Shown here in pieces: positions 1 to 9,335 of a DNA stretch of 64,000 nucleotides (its first letter is position 1; each line of letters begins with the position of its first letter). Position numbers and translations under genes: made by a program. Source of the stretch: JAJPKK01 sp963702755 (GTDB lineage: Bacteria; Pseudomonadota; Alphaproteobacteria; Rhizobiales; Xanthobacteraceae); assembly GCA_963702755.1 (NCBI GenBank), contig CAVPDZ010000011.1, forward strand, positions 35,914 to 99,913, read 5' to 3'. The notes beneath the pieces are model-generated. The model saw nothing but the letters and a program-made list of their open reading frames with translations, had not been told where the DNA came from and did no database searches.

Positions 1-840
1 GTGGGCTGACATGACGCCGACCGCCTCGTCACCGAGACTGTGCAGCAACGCATCGTCCATCGCGGTCCAGCCGCCGAGCAGCGGGATCTTCGCCTTGAGG
101 CCGAGATCGGCATAGGCGCGCATGAACTTGACGGGATTGGATCCGGCAAAGCCGTTGAAGACGCAATCGACGTCGGAAATCTGCGCGATGTAGGGCGTGT
201 AGTCCGGGGTCACCAACGGCGGCCACAGTTTCTTGACGACCTTGCCGCCGTCGTCCTCGAACACGCGCTGGAAGCCTGCCATCTGCTCGTAGCCGAACGC
301 GAAGTCTTCCGAGATCGTCGCGGCGCGCTTGTACTTGAGTTCCTTCGCCGCATAGTCCCCCATCACGTGACAGCACTGGGCGGACGACGCGGACGGGCGG
401 ATCACGAACGGGTTCGCCTTGCGCTGGGTGACGTCCTCGGCGGCCGCGAGGCTGATCAGCGGCGTTGCCTTGTCCCGCACGTAATCGGTGATGGCGAGGA
501 GTTCGAAGGCCGCAAGCGGGCCCAGGATCACATTGACGCCGTCGCGCTCGATCAGTTCCTGCGCCTTGCTCTTGGCGCCGGCAGGATTGCCGCCGGTGTC
601 CGCTGAGATGAATTCAATCTTGCGGCCGGCGAGCGTGTTGTTCTTTTCCTTGAGGAAGGCCGCGATGCCCTGTTCCATCTGGATGCCGCCCTGGGCAAGC
701 GGGCCGGTCTTGACGGTCAGCAAGCCGACTTTGAACGGCGCCCCCTGCGCAATCGCCGGCATCGGAAAATGCAACGCTGCCGCGGCCGCGCCAGCAGCCG
801 TACCGGCCAACAATGTGCGTCGGCTGAAATGGCGATCCAT
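1..840 (-). CDS. LivK-like branched-chain amino acid/amide ABC receptor, partial
   Basis: Periplasmic solute receptor of the LivK/Peripla_BP_6 type. The reading frame is open from an ATG at 840 to the window edge (280 codons), so the C-terminus lies outside. The first residues, MDRHFSRRTLLAG, hold a twin-arginine motif followed by a hydrophobic Ala-rich stretch, suggesting Tat export. A purine-rich GGAGGA lies just before the start. The protein is collinear with, and very similar to, the complete receptor directly upstream (1118-2368), so the two look like a tandem duplication. No permease or ATPase of the Liv system is visible in the window, so the ligand cannot be named; family members bind amino acids, amides or aromatic acids. 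Confidence 0.85.
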   Translation of the reverse strand, partial: MDRHFSRRTLLAGTAAGAAAAALHFPMPAIAQGAPFKVGLLTVKTGPLAQGGIQMEQGIAAFLKEKNNTLAGRKIEFISADTGGNPAGAKSKAQELIERDGVNVILGPLAAFELLAITDYVRDKATPLISLAAAEDVTQRKANPFVIRPSASSAQCCHVMGDYAAKELKYKRAATISEDFAFGYEQMAGFQRVFEDDGGKVVKKLWPPLVTPDYTPYIAQISDVDCVFNGFAGSNPVKFMRAYADLGLKAKIPLLGGWTAMDDALLHSLGDEAVGVMSAH

Positions 841-980
841 CGAAATCCTCCCTGCGAAACCAATCCCACGTGAGCCGGCCAAAAACCTGGCATCTCACGG
901 ATTTTTCTGCATCATTGGCGATAGCGGCAGCGAATGTAAAGAACGCTGTTGCCGCAGCGTTACTGACGCGAGGCAGCGCC

Positions 981-1103
981 GTAGCCCGGATTGAGCGCAG
1001 CGAAATCCGGGATTGGCCAGCGACAATCACCGTCGCTGGAATGCACTGCACATCAACGTTTGGCCGAGCGCCCCCGGATTTCGCTCCGCTCAATCCGGGC
1101 TAC
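981..1103. repeat. Palindromic intergenic repeat pair (GTAGCCCGGATTGAG family)
   Basis: Two inverted arms, 981-1012 and 1072-1103, each about 32 bases. They read GTAGCCCGGATTGAGCGCAG... and its near-perfect reverse complement, separated by about 60 bases. The same pair occurs at 9207-9305. Such REP-like elements are common between genes in Bradyrhizobium-type genomes. It lies between two minus-strand receptor genes and could act as a terminator or RNA-stabilising hairpin. Confidence 0.8.
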
Positions 1104-1117
1104 GATTACGTCAACGC

Positions 1118-2368
1118 CTATTCGAGATATCGCGCGGGCGGATAGTCGCGCGCATAGACGGGGGCGGCCAAAAACTCCTTCTCGTCATAGGTCCAGAACT
1201 GGCTGACGTTCGGATAGCGCTTGATGATGGTGTTGACGAGGGCGCCATTCTTGCGCTCGCATTTGCGGATGAAGACGTCGCCCACGACGTTGCCCAGATG
1301 GTCGAAGCGCACCGGTCCGCGCGGCGTGTCGGTGAGCGTCACCTGGTGTAGCGCGTCGGCCAACGCCTTGCGATTGCCGGCCGCGTCGCCGAGCTTTTCC
1401 ATCGCCGCTTCGACGCACTGCGCCGCGATATACATGCCGGCCGAATAGCCGCCGGGCAGCACGCCATACTCGCGCTGCATCCCGGCAACGAAGCGCTTAT
1501 TGGCCTCGAATTCGGAATCAGCGGAGTACCAGTGCGATGAGATCACGCCGATAGCTTCATCTCCTTTGAGGCTTCGCAGCAAGGCGTCATCCATGGCGGT
1601 CCAGCCGGCCAGGATCGGGATCCGCGCCTTCCAGCCGAGATCGGCATAGGCGCGCATGAACTTCACCGGATTTGAGCCGGCAAAGCCGCCCACCACGCAG
1701 TCGACGTTGGCGATCTGGGCGATGTAGGGCGTGTAGTCCGGCGTCACCAGCGGCGGCCACAGCTTCTTGACGACCTTGCCGCCGTTTTCCTCGAACACGC
1801 GCTGGAAGCCCGCCAGTTGCTCGTAGCCGTAGGCGGTGTCCTCCGCGATCGTGGCGGCGCGCTTGTATTTCAGGTCCTTCGCGGCGTAGTCGCCGAGCAC
1901 GTGAAGGCATTGCGCCGAACTTCCCGATGTGCGGATCAGGAACGGATTGGCGCGGCGCTGCGTCACGTCCTCGGCCGCCGCCATGCTGATGAGCGGCGTT
2001 GCGTTGTCGCGCACGTAATCCGTGATCGCCAGCAATTCGAACGCCGCGAGCGGTCCGAGAATGACGTTGACCTTGTCGCGCTCGATCAGTTCCTGCGCCT
2101 TGGTCTTGGCGCCGGCCGGATTGCCGCCGGTGTCGGCCGCGACCACCTCCACCTTGCGACCCGCGAGCGTATTGGCCTTTTCCTTCACGAACACCGAAAG
2201 GCCCTGCTCCATCTGGATGCCGCCTTGGGCGAGCGGTCCGGAGCGCACGGTCAACAATCCGATCTTGAACGGAGCGGCCTGCGCAATTGCAGGCGCTGAG
2301 ACATACGACGCCGAGATGGCCGACGCGGCACCGGCCATGACCGCTCGGCGGCTGAGTTTGCGGGACAT
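1118..2368 (-). CDS. LivK-like branched-chain amino acid/amide ABC receptor
   Basis: Complete 416-residue periplasmic binding protein of the Peripla_BP_6 (LivK) family, the usual length for this group. The N-terminus has a twin-arginine motif (SRRAVMAG) and an Ala-rich hydrophobic segment ending near SAPAIAQA. The mature part opens with the typical receptor strand FKIGLLTVRSGPLAQGG. It is a close paralogue of the partial receptor immediately downstream at 1-840, on the same strand with about 280 bases and a palindromic repeat between them. A purine-rich AGGAGG precedes the ATG at 2368. No transport partners are present nearby, so it may supply a Liv-type transporter encoded elsewhere. The ligand is unknown. 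Confidence 0.88.
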   Translation of the reverse strand: MSRKLSRRAVMAGAASAISASYVSAPAIAQAAPFKIGLLTVRSGPLAQGGIQMEQGLSVFVKEKANTLAGRKVEVVAADTGGNPAGAKTKAQELIERDKVNVILGPLAAFELLAITDYVRDNATPLISMAAAEDVTQRRANPFLIRTSGSSAQCLHVLGDYAAKDLKYKRAATIAEDTAYGYEQLAGFQRVFEENGGKVVKKLWPPLVTPDYTPYIAQIANVDCVVGGFAGSNPVKFMRAYADLGWKARIPILAGWTAMDDALLRSLKGDEAIGVISSHWYSADSEFEANKRFVAGMQREYGVLPGGYSAGMYIAAQCVEAAMEKLGDAAGNRKALADALHQVTLTDTPRGPVRFDHLGNVVGDVFIRKCERKNGALVNTIIKRYPNVSQFWTYDEKEFLAAPVYARDYPPARYLE

Positions 2369-2560
2369 GTTTCCTCCTTAAGGCATGTGCATTCCAACCC
2401 TCATTCCAGGAAGCGCCAACTTGCGCGTCTCGGATGAGGGCCACTGCGCGGCAGTGCCTGCTGTTGTGACTGTGCAGGCTTGCTCCCGGCCCTTTTGGTC
2501 ATTATCGAGCGGCGGCGCTGAAAATGCAAAGTTGGGCAACGACGGGCAGTGGCCCGCTTT

Positions 2561-3565
2561 TCAGCCCCGGCGCATGCGGACCACCGGGGTCCAGCGGGCA
2601 ATTTCGATTTCAAACAACTTCGTCAGTTCGTCGGGCGTCATCGACTTGAACTCGATGGCGTCCTGGGCAAAGCGCTGGCGGACTTCGGGCAGGTTCATGA
2701 TCCGATACACCTCGCGATTGAGGCGATTGACGATGTCTTTCGGCAGTCCCGCAGGACCTGACAGCGCAAACCATGTGCTGGCGACGATGTTGAAACCCTG
2801 CTCCCGAAACGTCGGCACGTCGGGGAAGTCAGGTTGGCGGGCGGCCGTCGACAATGCGATGGCGCGCAGTTTGCCGGCCTCGACCTGGCTTGTGACCGAA
2901 CTCCAGGCGTAGGACGCGAGGGTCACATGGCCGGCCAGGATGTCGGTTAGCGCCGCCGTGTTGTAGGGGATGTAACTCATCGCGACGCCGCTCTGCTGCA
3001 TCACCGCCTCCGCGACGAGGTGGCCGAGCGTGCCGATGCCTGACGACGCATAACCCGGCAGGTTGCCGGCGCGCGCCGTGGCGATGACATCATTGACGCT
3101 GTAGAGATGGCTCGACGGCGTCACGACCCAGCCGATCGGAGGACCGCCGAAATAGGCGATGTGAGTGAAGTCGCGCAGCGAATCGAAGCCGGGATTCGGG
3201 TTCAAGGCCGGCGCGATCGCCTGGGATGCGAGCGAGGAGATCAGAAGCGTGTAGCCGTCAGGCTCGGCGCGCGCGACGAGCGCCGAGCCGACAATGCCGC
3301 CGCCCCCACCGCGGTTTTCAACCACCACCGGCTGCTTGAGCGTCTCGGGCAGACAGTCGGCCAGCACGCGCGCGAACTTATCGGCGGCGCCGGCTGGTCC
3401 GAACGGAGCAACGATATGGATGGGCCGCGTCGGCCACTCGGCGGCGGGCGACTGCGGCGCGGCAAAAATCGTTGTCGCTAGCGATAGTGCGGAAAGCAGC
3501 CACCGCGGCCACGAATGTCGGGCGCGCGATTGCGTGCGATCCGGCGTCGATGCAGGGCCCTTCAT
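2561..3565 (-). CDS. Bug-family (TctC-type) tricarboxylate receptor
   Basis: Periplasmic receptor of the Bug/TctC family (334 residues), which captures organic acids for tripartite tricarboxylate transporters. After a signal region comes the family's opening pattern EWPTRPIHIVAPFGPAG, then VVVENRGGGGGIVG and the PDGYTLL loop. The ATG at 3565 is chosen because GGAGGGG sits a few bases before it; an in-frame GTG eight codons upstream lacks such support. It follows a frameshifted paralogue (3610-4557) on the same strand, so this is a tandem receptor pair. No TctA/TctB membrane partners are seen, as is common for Bug genes. Confidence 0.88.
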   Translation of the reverse strand: MKGPASTPDRTQSRARHSWPRWLLSALSLATTIFAAPQSPAAEWPTRPIHIVAPFGPAGAADKFARVLADCLPETLKQPVVVENRGGGGGIVGSALVARAEPDGYTLLISSLASQAIAPALNPNPGFDSLRDFTHIAYFGGPPIGWVVTPSSHLYSVNDVIATARAGNLPGYASSGIGTLGHLVAEAVMQQSGVAMSYIPYNTAALTDILAGHVTLASYAWSSVTSQVEAGKLRAIALSTAARQPDFPDVPTFREQGFNIVASTWFALSGPAGLPKDIVNRLNREVYRIMNLPEVRQRFAQDAIEFKSMTPDELTKLFEIEIARWTPVVRMRRG

Positions 3566-3609
3566 GAGATCCCCTCCACTTGGGAACACATGCGGCGATC
3601 ATTGGACCG

Positions 3610-4557
3610 TCAATCCGATACTCGCGGGCGAGTGTACCCCACTTTGCAACCTGGTCGACGACGAATTGATTGAGGGCGGCAGGATCGAAATCCTTGGTCA
3701 GCAGCGCATCGGCCTCGAAACGCTGGGCGATGTTCGGCAGCGCGACGATACGGCGCACCTGCCCGTTGAGCTTGGCCACGATTGCGGGCGGCAGGTGGGC
3801 CGGTGCCGCGAGCCAGAACCAGGCAACACCGCCGATGTCGGGATGGCCAAGCTCGCCGAGCGAAGGGACGTCGGGAAATGCCGCGGCGCGCGTCCGGTCG
3901 GTCACCGCAATGGCGGCAATGCGATGATCGCGCAGCATCGCGCCGACCGAACTGAAGGACTGGATCGAAAGATCGACATGGTTGCCCATCAGGCTTGTCA
4001 GCGTATCGGCGGCGCTGCGGTAGGGGACGTGCTGGAGATCGATCTTCAGATCCCGTCTCAGTTCCTCGATGATGAGGTGCGCGAGCGAACCGGCGCCTGG
4101 TGAGCCGGTGGTCAGTGGGCGCAGATGGGCTGCGCTCACCATGTCGGCGAATGTCTTGATCCCGGAACCAGGGCTCGCCGTGATCACGTAGCCGTCGCCC
4201 GCGATCATCGCGATGTGGGTGAAATCGCGCAGCGGATCGTAGCCGACGTTCGGATTGACGGCGGGACTGGTGAACATCGGTCCGGCGCCGCCAATCAGCA
4301 GCGTATATCCATCGGGCTCGGCTCGCGCGACGATAGCCGAGCCGATCGCGCCGCTCGAGCCGGGCCGGTTCTCCACATAAAACTGCTGCCCGAGCGCCGC
4401 AGTGAGTTCGTTTGCGAGCAGACGCGCATAAAGGTCGGCCGCCCCGCCCGGCGTGAAGGCGGCAACGATCTTGACTGGCTTCGTCGGCCACTCCTGCGCG
4501 GCTGGCGGTTACAGGTGACAGCAGCGCCAGCATGAGCGCTGCGAAGGCGAACGCCAT
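3610..4557 (-). pseudogene. Bug-family receptor, frameshifted at both ends
   Basis: A second Bug/TctC receptor. The central body is read from about 4500 to 3640: WPTKPVKIVAAFTPGGAADL, then VENRPGSSGAIGSAIV, PDGYTLLIGG, and KWGTLAREYRID near the end. The signal peptide (MAFAFAALMLALLSPVTAS from 4557) lies in a different frame, so one base is gained or lost near 4505. At the 3' end the body frame has no stop and would run on into the next gene, while the neighbouring frame stops at 3610, so a second indel is likely near 3620. Either a decaying duplicate of 2561-3565 or a functional gene with sequence errors. Confidence 0.75.
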
Positions 4558-4587
4558 CAGTAGCGCCGGCTTAATGATTCGAAAGCC

Positions 4588-4694
4588 GTCATTCCGGGGC
4601 GCCGTAGCGAAGCGAAGGCGAGCCCGGAATCCATACTCCGCAGCAGGGGTTATGGATTCCGGGCTGCCTCGCTTCGCTCGGCCCCCGGAATGAC
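4588..4694. repeat. Large inverted repeat (ATTCCGGGG family)
   Basis: Arms 4588-4635 and 4651-4694 form an imperfect inverted repeat, GTCATTCCGGGGCGCC... against ...GGCCCCCGGAATGAC, with inner GAAGCGAAGG/CCTCGCTTCGC segments. It sits between the TPR gene's stop at 4720 and the next minus-strand gene. Its sequence differs from the GTAGCCCGG repeats, so it is a separate intergenic family. It could terminate the TPR transcript. Confidence 0.7.
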
Positions 4695-4719
4695 GTCCGC
4701 TGATAGTCCGAGCGTCGCA

Positions 4720-6063
4720 CTACTTGATCCCGTACAACGCAAACTCGTCGGCGATCGAGCCGCGCAGCGCGCGTGCGGCGGCGATGTCGGCCTTCGCGCC
4801 TTCGGCGTCGCCTTTGCGGCCCCGCGCAATGCCGCGACCGTAGAGCGAACTCGCCAGCTGCGGATTGATCTGCAGCGCGGCATCGTAATCCTCGATGGCG
4901 TGATCGAAGTCGCCGAGCTTGAGGTGAACGAAGCCGCGGCTGTCGATCGCGTCGGCATTGTCGGGCGAGAGCTTGAGCGCCTCGTTGCAGTCCGCGACCG
5001 CTTGTTGAAGTTGCACGCCGGCGACCGCGCGCGCCCAACAGCGCGAGTTCCACGCGTTGATATCGCCCGGCGTAAGCCGTGCGGTCTCGTCGAAATCCGG
5101 CACCGCGCGCGCGTATTCGCCTTTGCCTTCATAGGCGAGGCCGCGGTTCATCCACGCGGCCGCCAGCATCGGATCGAGCCGGACCGCTTCGCTGAAGTCG
5201 GCAATGGCGCGGTCGAGATCGCCCATGGCGTAGCGAACGTGCCCGCGCAGATTGCGGCTCTCCGCGTCGTTGGGCTTGAGCGCAATCGCCTTATCGAGAT
5301 CGGCGAGGGCCGCGGTGTAGTCGCGCTTCAATTCGTAGAGGCTGCCGCGACTGCCGAACGCAGTCACGAACTTCGGATCGATGCGGATCGCTTCGCCGTA
5401 ATCGGCGATCGCCTTGTCGAGATCGCCTTTGCTCACGTAAGCGAGTCCGCGGCTCTGATAAGCATCGCGATATTCGGGGTCGAGCCGGATGGCCTCGGAG
5501 AAATCCGCGATTGCGCGATCGAGCGAGCCGTCGGCGCGAAAGGCAAGGCCACGGTTGTGGTAGGCGATGGCAAGCTTCGGGTCGAGCTTGATCGCCTCCG
5601 AATAGTCGGTCACCGCGCGATCATAGTCCTTGTTCTCGAAATAGAGGTTGCCGCGCGCGGCATAGGCGAGCGCGAATTTGGGATCGATGCGGATCGCCTC
5701 CGCGAAATCGAGCACCGCGCCGCGGATGTCGCCCTTGTCCGCATAGATGAGCCCGCGGTTTGCGTAGGGCAGCGCAAGCGCCGGATCGAGCCGGATCGCC
5801 TCGGTATAGTCAGCGATCGCGTGGTCGAAGTCGCCCTTCTCCGCATAGGCGAGGCCGCGATTGTTGCGCGCGACCGCAAGGCTTTTCGGCGGCTCGCGTC
5901 CGGCCTCGATGATGAGGGTGCAGCCTTTGATGGCGAGATCGACGGGGTAGCGGCCGTTCGTGTTGGCGCAGGCGGCAACAGCGCGGGGCTGCTGCGCGAG
6001 AGAAGGGGCAGCCAAAAGCAGCATCACCGCAGCGGCGCCAGCAGCCGCGGTGTTCGCCATCAT
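4720..6063 (-). CDS. Secreted tetratricopeptide-repeat protein (11 TPRs)
   Basis: A scaffold-type protein of about 447 residues. After a signal peptide (MMANTAAAGAAAVMLLLAAP, ending near SLAQ) come about 65 residues with two cysteines, then eleven consecutive 34-residue TPR units. These carry the usual pattern NRGLAY..KGD.D.AI.DY.EAIRLDP and run to about residue 440. Cleavage would place it in the periplasm. The frame extends upstream to a GTG at 6159, but the signal peptide favours a start at 6060-6063. It is divergent from the ThDP enzyme gene across about 230 bases. The partner protein cannot be inferred from sequence. Confidence 0.85.
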   Translation of the reverse strand: MMANTAAAGAAAVMLLLAAPSLAQQPRAVAACANTNGRYPVDLAIKGCTLIIEAGREPPKSLAVARNNRGLAYAEKGDFDHAIADYTEAIRLDPALALPYANRGLIYADKGDIRGAVLDFAEAIRIDPKFALAYAARGNLYFENKDYDRAVTDYSEAIKLDPKLAIAYHNRGLAFRADGSLDRAIADFSEAIRLDPEYRDAYQSRGLAYVSKGDLDKAIADYGEAIRIDPKFVTAFGSRGSLYELKRDYTAALADLDKAIALKPNDAESRNLRGHVRYAMGDLDRAIADFSEAVRLDPMLAAAWMNRGLAYEGKGEYARAVPDFDETARLTPGDINAWNSRCWARAVAGVQLQQAVADCNEALKLSPDNADAIDSRGFVHLKLGDFDHAIEDYDAALQINPQLASSLYGRGIARGRKGDAEGAKADIAAARALRGSIADEFALYGIK

Positions 6064-6294
6064 TCTGGCAATCGCTTTTACGGTTTTCACGCGCCTCGTC
6101 GAAATCACCGTGCCGGCGATCCTCGCAGTCAAAGCAGCCAACTCTCGCGGCGTGTCCACGCGATTAACAATCTCAAGGATTTCTTCATATCAGATCGCTT
6201 CATTTGTGCCTATGCGGGGGCTATCTTGCGGCCGCCGTCGCTATCATTCGCATTCACCTGACGCTTCTTGCGGTGGAGACCAATCTTGCCCGTG

Positions 6295-7963
6295 ATGTCC
6301 GGAAAGCGCGCCTTCCTCGATCTCTTGAAACAGGAAGGCGTCGAGATGGTGTTCGGCAATCCCGGCACCACCGAACTGCCGCTGATGGATGCGTTCGCGG
6401 TCGAGCACGACATCCGCTACATCCTCGGGCTCCAGGAAGCGGCGCTGATGGCCATGGCCGACGGCTACGCGCAGGCCTCCGGCAAATTCGCGGTGCTGAA
6501 CCTTCACGTCGCGCCCGGCCTCGGCAATGCCATGGGCATGCTCTACGACGCCCAGAAGGCGGCGTCGCCGGTGTTCATCACCGCCGGCCAGCAGGACCTC
6601 GACTATCTCGTCACCGAGCCCGTGCTGTCGGCCGACCTCGTGAGTTTGGCGCGGCCCTTCGTCAAATGGGCCGCGGAGGTCCATCGCGTCGCCGACCTGC
6701 CGCGCCTCGTCCATCGCGCGGCCAAGACCGCGCTCGCGCCGCCGAGCGGGCCGGTGTTCCTGTCGCTGCCGGGCGACATTCTCAAGGCCGAGGCCGATCT
6801 CGATCTCATGCGGCCGACGCGGGTTGCGCCACGCGTGCGGGGCGACATCGCCGCCATTGCCGCCGCCGCCGACGTTCTCGCGGCCGCCAAACGGCCCGAT
6901 CATCATGGCAGGCGATGCGGTGGCGCAAAGCCGTGCGCATGCAGAACTGGTCGAGCTTGCCGAACTCCTCGGCGCGCCGGTCTATACCGAGTTCGTGCCG
7001 AACACCGCGTCGTTTCCAAGCTCGCATCCGCTGTTTCGCGGCAACCCGGTCCGCACGGCGCCGGCGGTGCGCAAAATACTCGAGGAATACGACGCGCTGC
7101 TCTCGGTCGGCGCCGACCTGTTCACGCTGTCGCTGCCCTCGGACGTCGACCCGATGCCGCCGGGAATGGCGATCGTCCACCTCGACACCGACCCGTGGGA
7201 GATCGGCAAGAACTATCCGCCGGCGGCCGCGATCCTCGGCGATCCGAAAAGCACGCTCCCGGAATTGACCGCGATGGTGCGCGAGCGCATGTCGAGCGCC
7301 GCGCGCGGCGCCGCCCGCGAGCGGCTTGCACGCGCAAGCGAAGCCGCGCTCGCCGAACGTGAAGCGCTCAGGGCGAAGGCGCGTTCGCTTGCGGGGGTAA
7401 CGCCGGTGCTGCCGCTCGCACTGCTGCACGCCATCGGCGAAATTCTGCCGAAGGATGCCGTCGTCATCGAGGAAGTGCTGTCCTCGGCGCCCGGCATTCG
7501 CCAGCTCATCCGCAGCGACGACCCGCAAAGCTATTTCGGTCTGCGCGGCGGCGGCATCGGCTGGGGCCTGCCGGCGGCGATCGGGGTCAAGCTCGCGCTA
7601 CCTGACCGGCCGGTCGTCGGCCTGATCGGCGACGGCAGCGCGATGTACACCGTGCAGGCCCTGTGGACCGCGGCCCACTACCGCATCCCGGTGGTGTTCG
7701 TGATCCTCAACAACACCTCCTACCGCATCCTCAAGCAGCGCCTGCACGCGTTCCGCGGCCTTGCCGAACAGGTCGACACCTACGTGGGCATGGAGCTCGT
7801 CGATCCGACGATCGATTTCGTCGGCCTGTCGCGCTCGCTTGGTGTCGCCGCCGAGCGTGCGAAGACGGTGCATGAGGCGACCGACCTCATCAGCAAGGCT
7901 TTGAAGGACAACACCGCGATGCTGATCGACGTCGAACTCGACCGCGCCTTCAAGCCAATGTAG
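6295..7963 (+). CDS. mdlC: Thiamine-diphosphate enzyme, benzoylformate decarboxylase type (one frameshift)
   Basis: Likely converts benzoylformate or a related 2-oxo acid to the aldehyde and CO2 in mandelate-type aromatic catabolism. The N-terminal pyrimidine-binding domain has FGNPGTTELPLMDAF, the pattern of this subgroup. The C-terminal ThDP-binding motif starts at GDGSAMYTVQAL and ends PVVFVILNN (about 7630-7716). The frame changes once near 6895, where one surplus base separates ...AAAKRP from IIMAGDAVAQ; both halves are otherwise collinear with a family member of about 555 residues. ATG 6295 has GGTGGAG upstream. A MetE-like gene follows 40 bases later and may be cotranscribed. Benzoylformate specificity is an inference; acetolactate-synthase-like relatives exist. 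Confidence 0.8.
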
Positions 7964-7965
7964 CC

Positions 7966-7996
7966 TCCCCGACGGTTTTGTGCCGTCACCGGGGAG
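7966..7996 (+). promoter_or_regulatory. Hairpin enclosing the ribosome binding site of the MetE-like gene
   Basis: CTCCCC (7966-7971) can pair with GGGGAG (7991-7996), and GACGG (7972-7976) with CCGTC (7983-7987), leaving a TTTTTG loop and a 3-base bulge. GGGGAG is also the only Shine-Dalgarno candidate for the ATG at 8004. The stem would hide the ribosome binding site, and could equally act as a weak terminator after the upstream gene. Confidence 0.45.
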
Positions 7997-8003
7997 CACC
8001 ATC

Positions 8004-9182
8004 ATGTTCAAGGCGTCCGCCAACGTCATGCTGCCGACGTCCATCATCGGCTCGCTGCCGCGTCCGCATTGGTACACGGCAACGCTTGGCAGCCGCAGCT
8101 TCATGGAAGCGATGGTGAACTCGCGCTATCGCGAGCAGTACGAGGATGCGGTCGCGGTGCATCTGTGCGCGCAGGAAGCGGCCGGCCTCGACATCGTCAC
8201 CGACGGCGACGCCCATTACGACGAACAGGTCGGCGGCATGAGCTGGCAGAGCTATCCGCTCACCCACATGTCGGGCTTCTCCACGTCGCCGCAGCCCGGG
8301 ATTTATCGCGTCGGCGGTGTCGCGTTTCCGCGCGGCCATATTCTGCACGACTATCTGGAGGCGCGGGTGTTTCCGCGCATCGTCGGACCGGTGGGCCCCG
8401 GCAATCTGCAATACAGCGAGATGTGGAAGGTCGCGCAACGCATGACGACGCGACCGGTCAAGTTCGGCACCATCCTGCCGGAGCTGCTCGCCGCCGCCTG
8501 CGATGACGATTATTACAAGGATCCGGTCGAACGCACCTGGGCGTTGAGCGACGCGATCAATGCCGAGCTCAATACGCTCGCCGATGCCGGCTGCCCGGTG
8601 CTGCAGATGGAAGAGCCGCAGATCCACATGGTGCCGGCCCGCGGCAAGCCGTTCGGCAAGCTCGACGTCGAGGATCTCATCAAGCTGTTCAACAACACGG
8701 TGAAGGGGCTGCGCGGCAAGACCGAGGTGTGGTGCCACACCTGCTGGGGCAATCCTTCGCAGCAGCGCATGTTCCGCGAAGTCCAGAGCTACCGGCCGAC
8801 GCTCGAAGCGCTCAACCGCTTGGATGCCGACGTTCTCACTTTCGAGACCTGCTCCTCGGGTACGGCCGACCTCGAAGCGATCGGCGCCATCGTCAAGGAC
8901 AAGAAGATCGTGATCGGCGTGATCGATCACCACACCCTGCAAGTGGAGCGGCCGGACGAGATCGCCGCCCTCATCCGCGAAGCGCTCAAGTACATCCCGC
9001 CGGAGCGCTTGATCATCTCGTCGGACTGCGGCATGGGCCGCGAAGGCATGGCGCGCCGCCACGCGAACTACAAGATGGTCTCCATGGTGCTCGGCACCAA
9101 CATCGTGCGCAAGGAACTCGGGCTCCCCGAAGCCCAATGCCTTGCCGCCGACCCGCGCTATTCCCTGACGCGCGTGCAGTAG
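8004..9182 (+). CDS. MetE C-terminal-domain-like (cobalamin-independent) methyltransferase
   Basis: A 392-residue protein of the COG0620 methionine-synthase II family, matching only the catalytic C-terminal barrel of MetE, not the 750-residue full enzyme. The zinc ligands of that barrel are present: His245 and Cys247 (WCHTCWG), Glu281 (TFETCSSG) and Cys342 (SSDCGMG). Thiol methyl transfer chemistry is therefore plausible, but the methyl donor and acceptor are unknown. Start at ATG 8004 is chosen for its GGGGAG site; an upstream in-frame start at 7980 adds eight residues. It directly follows the benzoylformate-decarboxylase-type gene, suggesting a catabolic rather than methionine-biosynthetic role. 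Confidence 0.82.
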   Translation: MFKASANVMLPTSIIGSLPRPHWYTATLGSRSFMEAMVNSRYREQYEDAVAVHLCAQEAAGLDIVTDGDAHYDEQVGGMSWQSYPLTHMSGFSTSPQPGIYRVGGVAFPRGHILHDYLEARVFPRIVGPVGPGNLQYSEMWKVAQRMTTRPVKFGTILPELLAAACDDDYYKDPVERTWALSDAINAELNTLADAGCPVLQMEEPQIHMVPARGKPFGKLDVEDLIKLFNNTVKGLRGKTEVWCHTCWGNPSQQRMFREVQSYRPTLEALNRLDADVLTFETCSSGTADLEAIGAIVKDKKIVIGVIDHHTLQVERPDEIAALIREALKYIPPERLIISSDCGMGREGMARRHANYKMVSMVLGTNIVRKELGLPEAQCLAADPRYSLTRVQ

Positions 9183-9206
9183 GGGATGACGTTTGCGTCA
9201 AAGATC

Positions 9207-9305
9207 GTAGCCCGGATTGAGCGAAGCGAAATCCGGGAGGGGTCGGCGCGCACGATCGACTTATGCAGCGTTGTTCCCGGATTTCGCTTCGCTCAATCCG
9301 GCTAC
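9207..9305. repeat. Palindromic intergenic repeat pair (GTAGCCCGGATTGAG family), second copy
   Basis: Arms 9207-9237 and 9276-9305 match the pair at 981-1103 in sequence and in inverted arrangement, with about 38 bases between them. It lies just after the MetE-like stop, where it could form a long hairpin. Confidence 0.8.
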
Positions 9306-9335
9306 GGTCTCGGGCGCATTACCGCCGCCACAAAT

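Noticed and set aside
4690..6261. 523-codon plus-strand frame with repeats such as RIEPDRLGIV
   Set aside because: Exact antisense of the TPR array; the apparent repeats mirror the TPR units.
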